Positions 29,972-39,203 are shown, numbered from the stretch's first letter. The stretch is 64,000 nucleotides of DNA from Archangium minus (GCF_044360475.1 NZ_CP043494.1:4898001-4962000), one strand, 5' to 3'. The notes: generated from the sequence alone by a model not told the origin. A program made the numbers and translations.

Positions 29972-31156
29972 ATGCATCGCCTCCTTCCGTTCATCGCCGC
30001 CTTCGCCCTGTGTTCCCTCGCCTGTGAGCGGAAGTCCCCGCCTCCAGCCTCCTCGGCTCCGGCTGCTGCAACCCCGGAGCGGAGTGCCCCTCCCGACGAA
30101 GGGCCCATCGTCATCGGCGTGCTGGGGAGCCTCACGGGCTCGGAGGCCTCGTTTGGCACGGTGGTGCGCGACGGCATCTTGTTCGCCGTGGAGCAGGTAA
30201 ACGCCGCGGGCGGAGTGAGGGGCCGGAAGGTCGAGGTCCGTGCCTACGACACGCAGGGCAAGCTCGAGGAGTCGGTGGCCGCGGCGAAGCGCCTCCTCAC
30301 GCAGGACCGGGTGGTGCTCATCCTGGGAGATGTGACGTCGTCCGGCTCGCTCGCCATTGCGGACGCGGTGCAGGCGGCGCAAGTGCCCATGGTGACGCCC
30401 TCGGCCACCCACCCGGACGTGACGAAGAAGGGCGACTTCATCTTCCGCACCTGCTTCATCGACCCTTTCCAGGGGGGCGCCATGGCACGCTTTGCCCGGG
30501 AGAACCTGAAGCTCGACCGCGTGGCCGTGTTGCACGACAGCAAGAACGCCTCCTCGCTCGGGTTGAGCGAGGCCTTCACCGAGGCCTTCAAGAAGCTGGG
30601 CGGGACAGTGGTGGCCGTGGAGAGCTACTCCAAGGGCGATACGGACTACCGCGCGCCGCTGCTGGCGGTGAAGAAGGCGAAGCCCCAGGCGCTGTATCTG
30701 CCGGGCTTCTACAGTGAGGTGGGCGTCATCGCCCGTCAGGCGCGTGAGCTGGGGCTGACGCAGCCCCTGTTGGGCGGGGACGGCTGGGAGTCGGACCGCC
30801 TCTTCGAGCTCGCGGGCGGCGCGCTGGAGGGCGCCTACTACTCGTCGCACTACGCCGAGGACAACCCCGCGCCCGAGCTGCAGCGCTTCATCACCTCGTT
30901 CCGGGCGCGCTACGGCCGCTCTCCCGAGGCTGCCTCCGCGTTGGGCTATGACGCCGCGAAGGTGGCGCTCGCGGCCATCGAGCGAGCGAAGTCACTCTCG
31001 GGCGCGGACATCCGGGATGCGCTCGCCAGCACGAAGGAGCACCCCGGCGCCACGGGCACGCTCACCCTGGACGCGGACCGCAACCCGGTGAAGCCCGCGG
31101 TCATCCTCACGATTCGAGAAGGCCAGCGGCGCTTTGCAGCCGCCGTGACGCCTTGA
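29972..31156 (+). CDS. branched-chain-amino-acid-type ABC substrate-binding lipoprotein
   Basis: The 394-residue protein has a lipoprotein signal ending SLAC (Cys18), a Pro/Ala/Ser linker to about 45, and a type-I periplasmic binding fold: IVIGVLGSLTGSEASFG, VEQVNAAGGVRGRKVEV, and PSATHPDVTKKGDFIFRTC. This is the LivJ/Peripla_BP_6 family, which captures amino acids or related ligands. No matching LivHMGF permease genes are adjacent, so it may be an orphan receptor or share a transporter. Confidence 0.92.
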   Translation: MHRLLPFIAAFALCSLACERKSPPPASSAPAAATPERSAPPDEGPIVIGVLGSLTGSEASFGTVVRDGILFAVEQVNAAGGVRGRKVEVRAYDTQGKLEESVAAAKRLLTQDRVVLILGDVTSSGSLAIADAVQAAQVPMVTPSATHPDVTKKGDFIFRTCFIDPFQGGAMARFARENLKLDRVAVLHDSKNASSLGLSEAFTEAFKKLGGTVVAVESYSKGDTDYRAPLLAVKKAKPQALYLPGFYSEVGVIARQARELGLTQPLLGGDGWESDRLFELAGGALEGAYYSSHYAEDNPAPELQRFITSFRARYGRSPEAASALGYDAAKVALAAIERAKSLSGADIRDALASTKEHPGATGTLTLDADRNPVKPAVILTIREGQRRFAAAVTP

Positions 31157-31210
31157 GTCCCAACGCATCGCGGCAAGAGCACCGAAGGCAGGTGCTCGTT
31201 TCCAACGGCG

Positions 31211-31260
31211 AACATCCGCACTCCGGAAGGGGATGACGGGTGGTCCGGAGTGCGGATGTT
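31211..31260 (+). repeat. perfect 17-base inverted repeat upstream of MFS gene
   Basis: AACATCCGCACTCCGGA (31211-31227) and TCCGGAGTGCGGATGTT (31244-31260) pair perfectly around 16 bases. It is followed by GGGGGCGCACTCC, which repeats part of the arm, not by a T run. It ends 24 bases before the ATG of the sugar porter and about 55 bases after the binding-protein stop. It may be a terminator without a T tract or an operator or attenuator. Confidence 0.75.
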
Positions 31261-31284
31261 GGGGGCGCACTCCGGGAGGTCGGA

Positions 31285-32691
31285 ATGGTGGATGTCCGCG
31301 ACGACGCGATGGCCGCGGAAGGCTCCGTATCGAAGGTCGTGCTGATTGCCGCGGTGGCCGCAGTGGGTGGCTTCCTGTTCGGTTTCGATACGGCGGTCAT
31401 CAACGGCGCTGTCGGTGCTCTGGAGTCGACCTTCCAGGCCGGAGACGCGGCCATCGGGCTCTCCGTGTCCTCGGCGCTCCTCGGCTCGGCCCTCGGCGCG
31501 TTCATCGGCGGACAGCTGGCGGATCGGCTGGGCCGGATCTGGACCATGGTGGTGGCCTCCGTGCTCTTCAGCGTGGGGACTGTGGGCTCTGGCTTCGCTT
31601 TCGGGCTCGTGGACTTCAGCATCTGGCGGTTGTTGGGCGGCATCGCGGTGGGAATCGCCAGCGTCATCGCTCCTGCGTACATCGCGGAGATCGCTCCGGC
31701 CCACCTGCGAGGCCGGCTCGGTTCGCTCCAACAGCTGGCCATCGTTCTGGGCATCTTCGCGGCGCTGCTCGTGGATTACGGCATCGCAGCCGGGGCTGGG
31801 GGCTCTGCTGAGAATCCCTTCTGGCTGGGGATCGCTGCGTGGCGGTGGATGCTCCTGTCCGAGCTGCCCGTGGCCCTCCTCTATGGCGTGGGCGCCCTCA
31901 TGATTCCCGAGTCCCCCCGCTACCTGGTCGCGAAGCATCGCGATGAGAAGGCGCGGGCCGTGCTCCGCACCATCGTGGGACGTGCCGCGGAAGCGAAGGT
32001 GAATGAAATCCGCCAGACGCTCTCGGCGGAGCACACCAGCCGGTTCGCGGACCTCAAGGGGCGCTTCGGTCTGCTTCCCATCGTCTGGGTGGGCATTGGC
32101 CTGTCCGTCTTCCAGCAGTTCGTGGGCATCAACGTCATCTTCTATTACTCGAGCGTGCTCTGGCAGGCGGTCGGGTTCTCGGAGCGGGACTCGCTGGCCA
32201 TCACCGTCATCACCAGCGTCACCAACATCGTCACCACGTTCATCGCCATCGCCACGGTGGACCGCTTCGGGCGCAAGCCGCTGCTCATCGTGGGCTCGGT
32301 GGGTATGTCGCTGACGCTCGGGACGATGGCGTTCGTGTTCGGTACGGCCGGAGTGGACCCCTCGGGCAACCCCGTCCTGCAGGGCGCGGCGGGGCCCGTT
32401 GCCCTGGTCGCCGCCAACCTCTACGTCTTCTGCTTCGGCATGTCCTGGGGGCCCGTGGTGTGGGTGCTGCTCGGGGAGATGTTCAACAACCGCATTCGAG
32501 GACTCGCGCTGGCGCTCGCTGGCTCGGCGCAGTGGATCGCCAACTTCATCGTCTCCTCCACGTTCCCTGGCTTGCGGACGGCGGGCCTGGGGCTGGCCTA
32601 CGGCCTCTACACTGGCGCAGCGGTGGTCTCGCTCATCTTCGTGCTCGTCTTCATCCGGGAGACGAAGGGCAAGGAACTGGAGGAGATGTAG
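31285..32691 (+). CDS. MFS sugar porter
   Basis: The start is the ATG at 31285 because GGGAGG lies 5 bases upstream. The 468-residue protein has 12 predicted membrane helices and the sugar-porter signatures GFLFGFDTAVINGAV, GGQLADRLGRIW, PESPRYLVAK and VDRFGRKPLLIVG. It is related to XylE/GalP and is likely a proton-coupled sugar importer in the inner membrane; the sugar is unknown. An inverted repeat precedes it and may control it. Confidence 0.94.
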   Translation: MVDVRDDAMAAEGSVSKVVLIAAVAAVGGFLFGFDTAVINGAVGALESTFQAGDAAIGLSVSSALLGSALGAFIGGQLADRLGRIWTMVVASVLFSVGTVGSGFAFGLVDFSIWRLLGGIAVGIASVIAPAYIAEIAPAHLRGRLGSLQQLAIVLGIFAALLVDYGIAAGAGGSAENPFWLGIAAWRWMLLSELPVALLYGVGALMIPESPRYLVAKHRDEKARAVLRTIVGRAAEAKVNEIRQTLSAEHTSRFADLKGRFGLLPIVWVGIGLSVFQQFVGINVIFYYSSVLWQAVGFSERDSLAITVITSVTNIVTTFIAIATVDRFGRKPLLIVGSVGMSLTLGTMAFVFGTAGVDPSGNPVLQGAAGPVALVAANLYVFCFGMSWGPVVWVLLGEMFNNRIRGLALALAGSAQWIANFIVSSTFPGLRTAGLGLAYGLYTGAAVVSLIFVLVFIRETKGKELEEM

Positions 32692-32776
32692 CCTTTTGGG
32701 TGGCTCCCTGGCTGCCCTCCGGGCGTACCGGACGGGGGCTCCGACGAGAAAAAGGGCCCGTCCCTAGGTTTGCCGC

Positions 32777-33634
32777 ATGGAAATGCGACACCCCAACCAC
32801 CCCGGGGACATGGGAATCGACGCCTCGCTCGCGGAGCGGAGCCGGACAACGGACGAGATCAACGCCCGTGGCCGGGCCATCGAGGTGTTGCTGAATGCCG
32901 GTGTGCCGTTCTTGGTGGGGGGCGCTTATGCCTACGCCACCTATACGGGCATCTACCGGGATACGAAGGACCTGGATTTGTTCCCTCGCAAACGCGACGC
33001 GGAACGGGCGCTCGTGGAGCTGGAGAAGGACGGCTGGCGAACCGAGCGAGCCGACGAGGCGTGGATCTACAAGGCCTATCGGGGCGAGTACTTCGTGGAC
33101 TTCATCTTCTCCTCTGGCAATGGCGTGGCCACGGTGGACGACGAGTGGTTCGTCCACGCGAAGCCCGCCTCTGTCTTCGGCCATCCCTGTCTGGTGGCTC
33201 CGGCCGAGGAGATGATCTGGTCCAAGGCCTTCGTGAACGAGCGAGAGCGGTACGACGGCGCGGACATCAACCACCTCATCCTCAAGATGGGGAGGGGCAT
33301 GGACTGGGCGCGGCTGCTCAGACGCTTCGACCGGTACTGGGAGGTGCTGCTCAGCCACCTGATGATGTTCCGCTTCGCCTACCCATGTGAGCGCGACCTG
33401 ATTCCTGTGTGGCTGATGACGGAGCTCATGTCGCGCACGCTGGACACCCTCAAGGAGGGCAACTGGGACGAGCGGTTGTGTCGCGGCAACCTCATCTCGA
33501 GGGTGAATTACTCAGTGGACATTCATCATTGGGGATACGGCGACGGCCGGTCCTGGGACGAGCGAGAGCGAGAGAAGGGGGAGGCACGTGGCGCGGGACG
33601 CGAACTCGAAAATACGGCTGGCGGCGGTCGGTGA
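32777..33634 (+). CDS. nucleotidyltransferase-fold protein (AbiEii/MNT-like)
   Basis: The 285-residue protein has FLVGGAYAYATYTG (about 46-58) followed by RDTKDLDLFP (61-70), the G-G...D-x-D core of the nucleotidyltransferase fold, with Asp65 and Asp67 as metal ligands. It resembles the AbiEii/DUF1814 group, some members of which are toxins and others tRNA or protein nucleotidyltransferases. The C-terminal 130 residues (DIHHWGYGDG) are of unknown type. The end overlaps by 47 bases the start of the metallophosphoesterase gene, suggesting coupled translation. No antitoxin is obvious. Confidence 0.8.
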   Translation: MEMRHPNHPGDMGIDASLAERSRTTDEINARGRAIEVLLNAGVPFLVGGAYAYATYTGIYRDTKDLDLFPRKRDAERALVELEKDGWRTERADEAWIYKAYRGEYFVDFIFSSGNGVATVDDEWFVHAKPASVFGHPCLVAPAEEMIWSKAFVNERERYDGADINHLILKMGRGMDWARLLRRFDRYWEVLLSHLMMFRFAYPCERDLIPVWLMTELMSRTLDTLKEGNWDERLCRGNLISRVNYSVDIHHWGYGDGRSWDEREREKGEARGAGRELENTAGGGR

Positions 33635-34322
33635 CCTGCACTGCCGGGAGGATCAACACGGCCGCTTTCGTCAGCTCGTCAAACAGATCAACGCGGAAGC
33701 AGACATGCTGTTGCTGTGCGGGGATCTGACGGATCGTGGCATGGTGGAGGAGGGCAAGGTGCTCGCCGAGGAGCTGTCGGCCCTGCGGGTGCCGGTGGCG
33801 GCGGTGCTCGGCAACCACGACTACGAGCACAACCAGGCGAAGGAGATCTGCGGCGAGCTGTCGCGGGCGGGGGTGCACATCCTCGATGGGGATCACTTCA
33901 TCTTCGAGAAGGTGCTGGGCGTGGCCGGGGTGAAGGGCTTCGGCGGCGGCTTCGGCAATGCCACGCTGCAGGCCTTCGGCGAGGGGCAGACGAAGTCCTT
34001 CGTGCAGGAGGCGGTGCATGAGTCGCTCAAGCTGGAAGCGGCGCTCAGCCACCTCGACACCCCGAAGAAGGTGGTCATCATGCACTACTCGCCGGTGCCG
34101 GAGACGCTGGAGGGCGAGAACATTGAGATTCGTCCCTTCCTCGGGACGAGCCGCCTGGCGATGCCGGTGGACCACTATGGGGCGGAGGCTGTCTTCCATG
34201 GTCACGCGCACCATGGCGCGCCCGCCGGAAAGACGAAGAGCGGCATCCCTGTCTACAACGTGGCGATGCCGCTCATGACGAAGATGCACCCCGAGCAGCG
34301 CTTCCTGCTGCTCGAGGTGTGA
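33588..34322 (+). CDS. metallophosphoesterase
   Basis: The 244-residue protein has the calcineurin-like motifs GDLH (about 15), GDLTDRG, GNHDYE, HYSP and GHAHHG, giving a two-metal active site for phosphoester hydrolysis. The start is the GTG at 33588, with GGGGGAGG just upstream, inside the end of the nucleotidyltransferase gene. The substrate is unknown; the pairing suggests that one gene product may add and the other remove a nucleotide or phosphate group. Confidence 0.9.
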   Translation: MARDANSKIRLAAVGDLHCREDQHGRFRQLVKQINAEADMLLLCGDLTDRGMVEEGKVLAEELSALRVPVAAVLGNHDYEHNQAKEICGELSRAGVHILDGDHFIFEKVLGVAGVKGFGGGFGNATLQAFGEGQTKSFVQEAVHESLKLEAALSHLDTPKKVVIMHYSPVPETLEGENIEIRPFLGTSRLAMPVDHYGAEAVFHGHAHHGAPAGKTKSGIPVYNVAMPLMTKMHPEQRFLLLEV

Positions 34323-34331
34323 GGCGGGGGC

Positions 34332-35828
34332 TCAGGGCGAGCTCTTCGCGGCCGGCGCGCCGTCCAGGAGATCTGTCAGGCTCATGGGCAGCGCGTCGAG
34401 GGCCGACTTGTCCAGCTCGAAGACGTCCTCGGACGAGCCGCGGGCCCAGACGCGCTGCGGGTTGCCCTTCACCGGGTTGCCGATCCACAGCCGGGCGATG
34501 AGCTGGCCGGTGTCGTCCATCAGCGACACTCCGCGAGACGTATCGCTGATGCCATAGCGGGCCCAGTTCTTCGGGTTGGCCTCGGTGATGGCCGCGGCCT
34601 CGAGCTTCTCCAGCGAGCTCAGCAACGAGGCCAGCTTGAACTCCTTGGCCAGGCCTCGCATGGGGGCTTCCACCTCCCAGCGCTGGGTGTCCGGGGCTCT
34701 CATCAGCGTGATCGTCTCGCCGCCAGCGGCCGGGTGGATGGTGAATTTCCGCACGTCCTTGGCCTGGAGCGCGAGCACCTTCTTGTCCTTGAAATCCAGC
34801 GCCGGGACGTCCAGGTCATTGAGCGTCCCCAGGTCCACCACGCCGAGCACGACCTCCGAGCCCCACTCGGTCAGCGCGAAGGTCTGCTTGGCCCCGAGCA
34901 GCTCCGCCTCGGCCAGGCGCAGGCGCAGGGGCACGCCGATTTTGGGGACGAAGGTTGCGTCGACCAGGGGCTTCTCCAGCCCCTTGCGCGCCTTCTCCTC
35001 CTCGTCGGGCTTGGGGAAGGTGATGATCCTGCGGAAGCGGAGCTCCGACACCATCCGGGCGACCCGCTGGGGAGCCGCGCGCAGCGTCACCGGCTGCGTC
35101 AGCTGCCACGGCTTTTCAGTCGTGGCGCGCTCCAGGGTGAAGGCGTTCTTGCGTGCCTTCACCTCGATGCGCAGCAGCGAGGACTCCTCCAAGGGGAAGA
35201 CCTGGCGGTCACGCCATTCGGAGGTGCTCTTCTGCAGCGCGAAGCGGAGTGCACCGCCAGCGAGGTACACGCGCGGGTCCCCCTCTCGGCGCAGGTACGC
35301 TGTGCCGTCGAAGGGATTCTCGACGCCAAGGTAGAAGGTCACCGAGCGCTGGCGTGCCGGATCATCCTTCCCTCCGCCCTGGGCGTCCGGCACATAGGCG
35401 CGGGCCGTCACGGTGGCGCGGGGCGGCTTGAGCCCATAGCGCTCCAGGTCCGCGTCGGTGGGATTCTCCTCGAGAGTCGCCTTGAACTTCGCGGCGGCGA
35501 GCTCGCTGATGAGGGTGTCCATCTGCTCCTTGTCCGCGAGCGCGGAGACCGGCGAGGTGACGCGCCAGACGCCCTCCTGGAGCTCCATCTCCGTCTTCGA
35601 GTGGGGCAGCTCCACGGAGACCCAGGTGAAGCGCAGCGCGGGAGCCGTTCCCGCGTCCGTGTCACCCTTGCCAGGGGCGTCGACGGCGAAGAGCTTGCCC
35701 TCCACCTCCTTGCGCTCGGCCTCCTTCTCCTCCGGCTTCATCACGCCGAAGTACGCGTAGAGCCCGAGCCCACCCGCCACCACGGTGGCGATCAGCAACG
35801 TCACGAGGTTCTTCTGCTGGGCGTTCAC
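34332..35828 (-). CDS. DUF4340 protein, last gene of ABC operon
   Basis: The 498-residue protein has one N-terminal membrane anchor (LVTLLIATVVAGGLGLYAYF) and a long periplasmic part built of DUF4340-like repeats (LKPPRATVT, WRVTSPVSALADKEQMDTLI). Such proteins regularly accompany GldG-type ABC systems; the role is not known. Its ATG overlaps the stop of the GldG-like gene by ATGA (35825-35828). Confidence 0.88.
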   Translation of the reverse strand: MNAQQKNLVTLLIATVVAGGLGLYAYFGVMKPEEKEAERKEVEGKLFAVDAPGKGDTDAGTAPALRFTWVSVELPHSKTEMELQEGVWRVTSPVSALADKEQMDTLISELAAAKFKATLEENPTDADLERYGLKPPRATVTARAYVPDAQGGGKDDPARQRSVTFYLGVENPFDGTAYLRREGDPRVYLAGGALRFALQKSTSEWRDRQVFPLEESSLLRIEVKARKNAFTLERATTEKPWQLTQPVTLRAAPQRVARMVSELRFRRIITFPKPDEEEKARKGLEKPLVDATFVPKIGVPLRLRLAEAELLGAKQTFALTEWGSEVVLGVVDLGTLNDLDVPALDFKDKKVLALQAKDVRKFTIHPAAGGETITLMRAPDTQRWEVEAPMRGLAKEFKLASLLSSLEKLEAAAITEANPKNWARYGISDTSRGVSLMDDTGQLIARLWIGNPVKGNPQRVWARGSSEDVFELDKSALDALPMSLTDLLDGAPAAKSSP

Positions 35829-37408
35829 TTGTTTCGCCTCGAGAGCCAGATGGCCAACCCCACGCCGAGCAGCGTCAGGGGAAGGACGTCAGTGGATACG
35901 AAACGGATGCGGTTGAGCATGTCCGCGTCCAGTTGGAGGGTGGAGGCCGCGCGATCCGGTGGGCGGATGGTGACCTTGTCCTGCTGGCTGGTGGCCCAGG
36001 CCAGGGTGTTCATCACCAGGTTGCGGTTGCCCTCGTGGCCCCAGTTGGAGTCGAGCAGGAGCTCCGAGTCACCCACCACCACGATCCGCGCCTCGTCGAA
36101 GCGCCGGGTCTGCTCGCCCGAGGTGTTGCGCGTGCTGGCCGCCACCAGGGGGAGCTGACCTTTCTTCTCTCCCTCGGTGGGGGCCGGCTTGTCGTCGGGG
36201 GTCGTCTCCACCCAGCCGAAGGGCGAGGTGAGGACCACGGGCTCCACCTTCACGCCCGCAGCAAGGCCCTCGGTGAGCACGGTGATGCTGCGCGAGGTGG
36301 GGAACTCGACGTTGAGCTGCCGCTGGCGCAGGGGCCAGGCGATCTCGTGGTTACCAAAGAAGAGCGAGAGGACGACGTAGGGGCTGCCACCGTTGAACTG
36401 CGCGTCGGCGACCACGCCCTTGTCGAGCGCCAGGCCGTACTCCGCGAGCAGCCTCGCCAGCTCATCGCCCGGCTCACCATAGGCCTCGGCGAAGTAGACC
36501 AGCCGGCCACCCGCGGCCAGGTACCTGCGCAGCGACTCCACCTCCGGCGGGCTGAAGGGGGCCTTGGAGCCAGCGATGACCACCAGCGCCGCGTCCCGGG
36601 GCACCGTGGTGCCTCCCGCGAGGTTGAGCTCCCGGGCGACGTAGCCCTCTTGGCGGAGCTGCTGCTTCATCTCCAACAGGCTCGTCACCCGCCCGCGCTG
36701 GCCGGGCATGGCGATCTGCCCCTCCAGCGACCACTCGCCATGGCCGATCACGAAGTACACCGTCTGGTCGCTCACCTTGTTGAGCTTGAGGAGGGCGTTG
36801 GTGAGCTCCTGCTCGCTGATGACGTGGAGCTTGGTGTGCGCCTCATTGGCACCCTCGCCCCGCGTGAGCACCACCGTCGTCTGCCCCTCGCGCAGCTCGT
36901 ACTTCTTGGCCAGGTCCGGGTGACGCCGTGGATCCTTGAAGGAGTAGTCGAACTTGTCTGGCGCCTCGATGTGGTAGCGCTCGAAGGTGCTCTGGAGCGC
37001 CTCGTGGGCGGGGTGATCCGTCGGGATGAAGCCGATGGCCCGCACCGGCTCGGTGAGTCCGTGGAGCGTGCTCACCGTCTGGGGCGAGAGCGTGAAGACC
37101 TTCTGCTCCGTCAAATCCCAGCGCTTGTTCTTCTTGTGGGCGATGTAGTTGAGCGTCACCAGCGCGCCCAGCGTCACCAGCACGATGAGCGTGGTGCTGG
37201 CGAAGAAGAAGCTGGAGCGCCGCGAGGCGAACTGGCCGAACTGCTTGAAGTTGGTGGCGAAGTACAGGCCCACCAGCACCAGGCCGGCCACCACCTTCGT
37301 GGCGACGATGGGGATGGAGCCCGAGGTGAAGAAGAGGGTGAAGGGGCTGGAGAAGAGCAGCAGCAGCCCGAACCCGCCCAGAATCTTGCCGATGTTGGCC
37401 GCTTTCAT
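35825..37408 (-). CDS. GldG-like ABC accessory protein
   Basis: From the ATG at 37408 (GAGGA upstream) the protein has 527 residues: two or three N-terminal membrane helices (about 5-85), a large extracytoplasmic domain (about 95-490) with WDLTEQKVFTLSPQT and VYFVIGHGEWSLEGQ, and a C-terminal helix (LPLTLLGVGLAIWLSRR). This is the GldG/DUF7088 family of ABC-associated proteins. The frame upstream of this ATG overlaps the permease gene end and lacks support. Confidence 0.88.
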   Translation of the reverse strand: MKAANIGKILGGFGLLLLFSSPFTLFFTSGSIPIVATKVVAGLVLVGLYFATNFKQFGQFASRRSSFFFASTTLIVLVTLGALVTLNYIAHKKNKRWDLTEQKVFTLSPQTVSTLHGLTEPVRAIGFIPTDHPAHEALQSTFERYHIEAPDKFDYSFKDPRRHPDLAKKYELREGQTTVVLTRGEGANEAHTKLHVISEQELTNALLKLNKVSDQTVYFVIGHGEWSLEGQIAMPGQRGRVTSLLEMKQQLRQEGYVARELNLAGGTTVPRDAALVVIAGSKAPFSPPEVESLRRYLAAGGRLVYFAEAYGEPGDELARLLAEYGLALDKGVVADAQFNGGSPYVVLSLFFGNHEIAWPLRQRQLNVEFPTSRSITVLTEGLAAGVKVEPVVLTSPFGWVETTPDDKPAPTEGEKKGQLPLVAASTRNTSGEQTRRFDEARIVVVGDSELLLDSNWGHEGNRNLVMNTLAWATSQQDKVTIRPPDRAASTLQLDADMLNRIRFVSTDVLPLTLLGVGLAIWLSRRNK

Positions 37409-37430
37409 TGGCGTCCTCGCGGGGGGCATG

Positions 37431-38225
37431 TCACGCCCAGCGCTGTGCCTCCACCGAGCGGTGGCTGAGCAGCAGCGAGAAGAAGATGACGGACAGGAAG
37501 AAGATGGGCGCCTCCAGGTCCAGCACGCCGCGCAGCAGTCCCGTCAGCTGCGCGTCGAAGGACAGGTGGCTGATGAAGGAGCGCAAGGGCTCCTCGGCGG
37601 CCTGGGCCAGCCCGCGCAGCAGCATCCATGGCAGCAGCACCGCGAAGGTCACCAGGGCCGCCACCATCTGGCTCTCCGTCAGTGTGGAGATGAACATGCC
37701 GATGGCCATGCAGGTGGCGCCCCACAGCAGCAGCCCGCCGTAGGCCAGCAGCACGGTGCCCCACTCCAGCACGGTGCCCGAGTCGCTCGAGCCCAGCAGC
37801 GACAGCAGCACCGGAAAGACGATGGTGAGCCCCAGCGTGGTGGTGATGATGCCCAGGCCGCCCAGGTACTTGCCCAGGACGATCTCCACCGGCCGTACCG
37901 GCGCCGTCATCAGCAGCTCGAACGTCTTGTTGCGCTTCTCCTCGGCGAACAGCCGCATGGAGAGGAAGGGCACCACGAAGAGCGTGATGGTCATCACCGA
38001 GGACCAGAAGGGCACCATCACCCCGTCGGTGAGGTTGCGGAACTCCTGGGGGACGCGCTCCCAGCCCAGCGTGCGTGCCATCTCCTGGGCGCGCTGGAAC
38101 TCGTAGAGGGAGTTGACGAAGAAGAACGACGCGACGGCCAGCATCGCCGTGAAGACCGCGTAGGCCCAGGGCGTGGTGAAGTAGATGGACAGCTCTTTGC
38201 GGGCGATCGCCAGCGCGGTGCGCAT
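37431..38225 (-). CDS. ABC-2 type permease (GldF-like)
   Basis: The 264-residue inner-membrane protein has six helices and the ABC-2 pattern: MRTALAIARKELSIYFTTP, then MRLFAEEKRNKTFELLMTAP. It would pair with the upstream ATPase. The stop lies 22 bases before the GldG-like ATG, and the start 39 bases after the ATPase stop, so all four genes form one operon. Confidence 0.93.
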   Translation of the reverse strand: MRTALAIARKELSIYFTTPWAYAVFTAMLAVASFFFVNSLYEFQRAQEMARTLGWERVPQEFRNLTDGVMVPFWSSVMTITLFVVPFLSMRLFAEEKRNKTFELLMTAPVRPVEIVLGKYLGGLGIITTTLGLTIVFPVLLSLLGSSDSGTVLEWGTVLLAYGGLLLWGATCMAIGMFISTLTESQMVAALVTFAVLLPWMLLRGLAQAAEEPLRSFISHLSFDAQLTGLLRGVLDLEAPIFFLSVIFFSLLLSHRSVEAQRWA

Positions 38226-38264
38226 GGGGCCTCCGTGAACCGAGTGCGAGCGGACGCGCGGGCC

Positions 38265-38996
38265 TCAGGCCGCGGTCAACTTGATGAAGATCTCCTCCAG
38301 CGAGACGTTCTCCGCCTGGCCACCGTGCACGCGCGCCAGCTTGCGGATCTCGTCGTACGCCACCACCCGACCCTGGTTGAGGATGAGGACCTTCTCACAG
38401 GTCATCGTCACCTCGGGGAGGATGTGGGTGGAGAGGATGACGGTGTGCTTGCCCGCCAGCCCCTTGATGAGGCTGCGCACCTCGGCGCGCTGGGCGGGAT
38501 CCAGTCCCTCGGTGGGCTCGTCGAGGATGAGCACCGGTGGCGAGCCGAGCAGGGCCTGGGCGATGCCCACGCGCTGCTTGAAGCCCTTGGAGAGGTTCTG
38601 GATGACGCGGCCCATCACGTCGGACAGGCCCGTGAGGCCGCCTACCCGCTCGACCTCTGCTCGCACGCCGCGGCCGGGCAGTCCCTTGAGCTGGGCCACG
38701 AACTTCAGGTACCCGACCACCGTCATCTCCGGGTACAGCGGCGGGGTCTCGGGCAGGTAGCCGATCCGCCGCTTGACCTCTAGGGGCTGCTCGAAGACGT
38801 CGAACCCCGCCACGCGGGCTGTCCCCTCGGAGGGGGGCAGGAACCCGGTGAGGATCTTCATCGTGGTGGACTTGCCCGCTCCGTTGGGCCCGAGGAACCC
38901 GAGGATCTGTCCCTCGGCGACCGAGAAGTTCAGGTGATCCACCGCGACCCGTTCCCGGTATCGCTTGGTGAGGTTCTGGACCTCGATCATGGGCAT
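38265..38996 (-). CDS. ABC transporter ATP-binding protein (GldA-like)
   Basis: The 243-residue ATPase has Walker A GPNGAGKST (36-44), Walker B LILDE (156-160), D-loop and H-loop (STHILPE). The signature is LSKGF (135-139) rather than LSGGQ, a common variant in ABC-2 exporters. It is the first gene of the four-gene operon with a strong promoter upstream. The pair ATPase/permease with GldG and DUF4340 proteins is known in many phyla, including Bacteroidetes gliding; its substrate is unknown. Confidence 0.95.
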   Translation of the reverse strand: MPMIEVQNLTKRYRERVAVDHLNFSVAEGQILGFLGPNGAGKSTTMKILTGFLPPSEGTARVAGFDVFEQPLEVKRRIGYLPETPPLYPEMTVVGYLKFVAQLKGLPGRGVRAEVERVGGLTGLSDVMGRVIQNLSKGFKQRVGIAQALLGSPPVLILDEPTEGLDPAQRAEVRSLIKGLAGKHTVILSTHILPEVTMTCEKVLILNQGRVVAYDEIRKLARVHGGQAENVSLEEIFIKLTAA

Positions 38997-39032
38997 GGGA
39001 CGGCTCCGTTCAGAAGCGTACGAGCGGCGGCC

Positions 39033-39060
39033 GATATAAAAGCCGATTCCGACCTGTCAA
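39033..39060 (-). promoter_or_regulatory. sigma-70 promoter of the Gld-like ABC operon
   Basis: On the minus strand TTGACA (39055-39060) and TATATC (39033-39038) are 16 bases apart, about 40 bases before the ATPase ATG. Confidence 0.7.
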
Positions 39061-39203
39061 GGCAGGCAGGCGGGCATCGGGAAAACGCGGGAGGACGCTG
39101 GCGAGCCTTGTGCATGAGGTGCTTCCAGTGTGTCTTGGCGGACACGCCCGGCAGGTTACCTGTGACCTTCGCCGGCCCCTAGGAACAAAGCAGCGGGTGC
39201 TTT

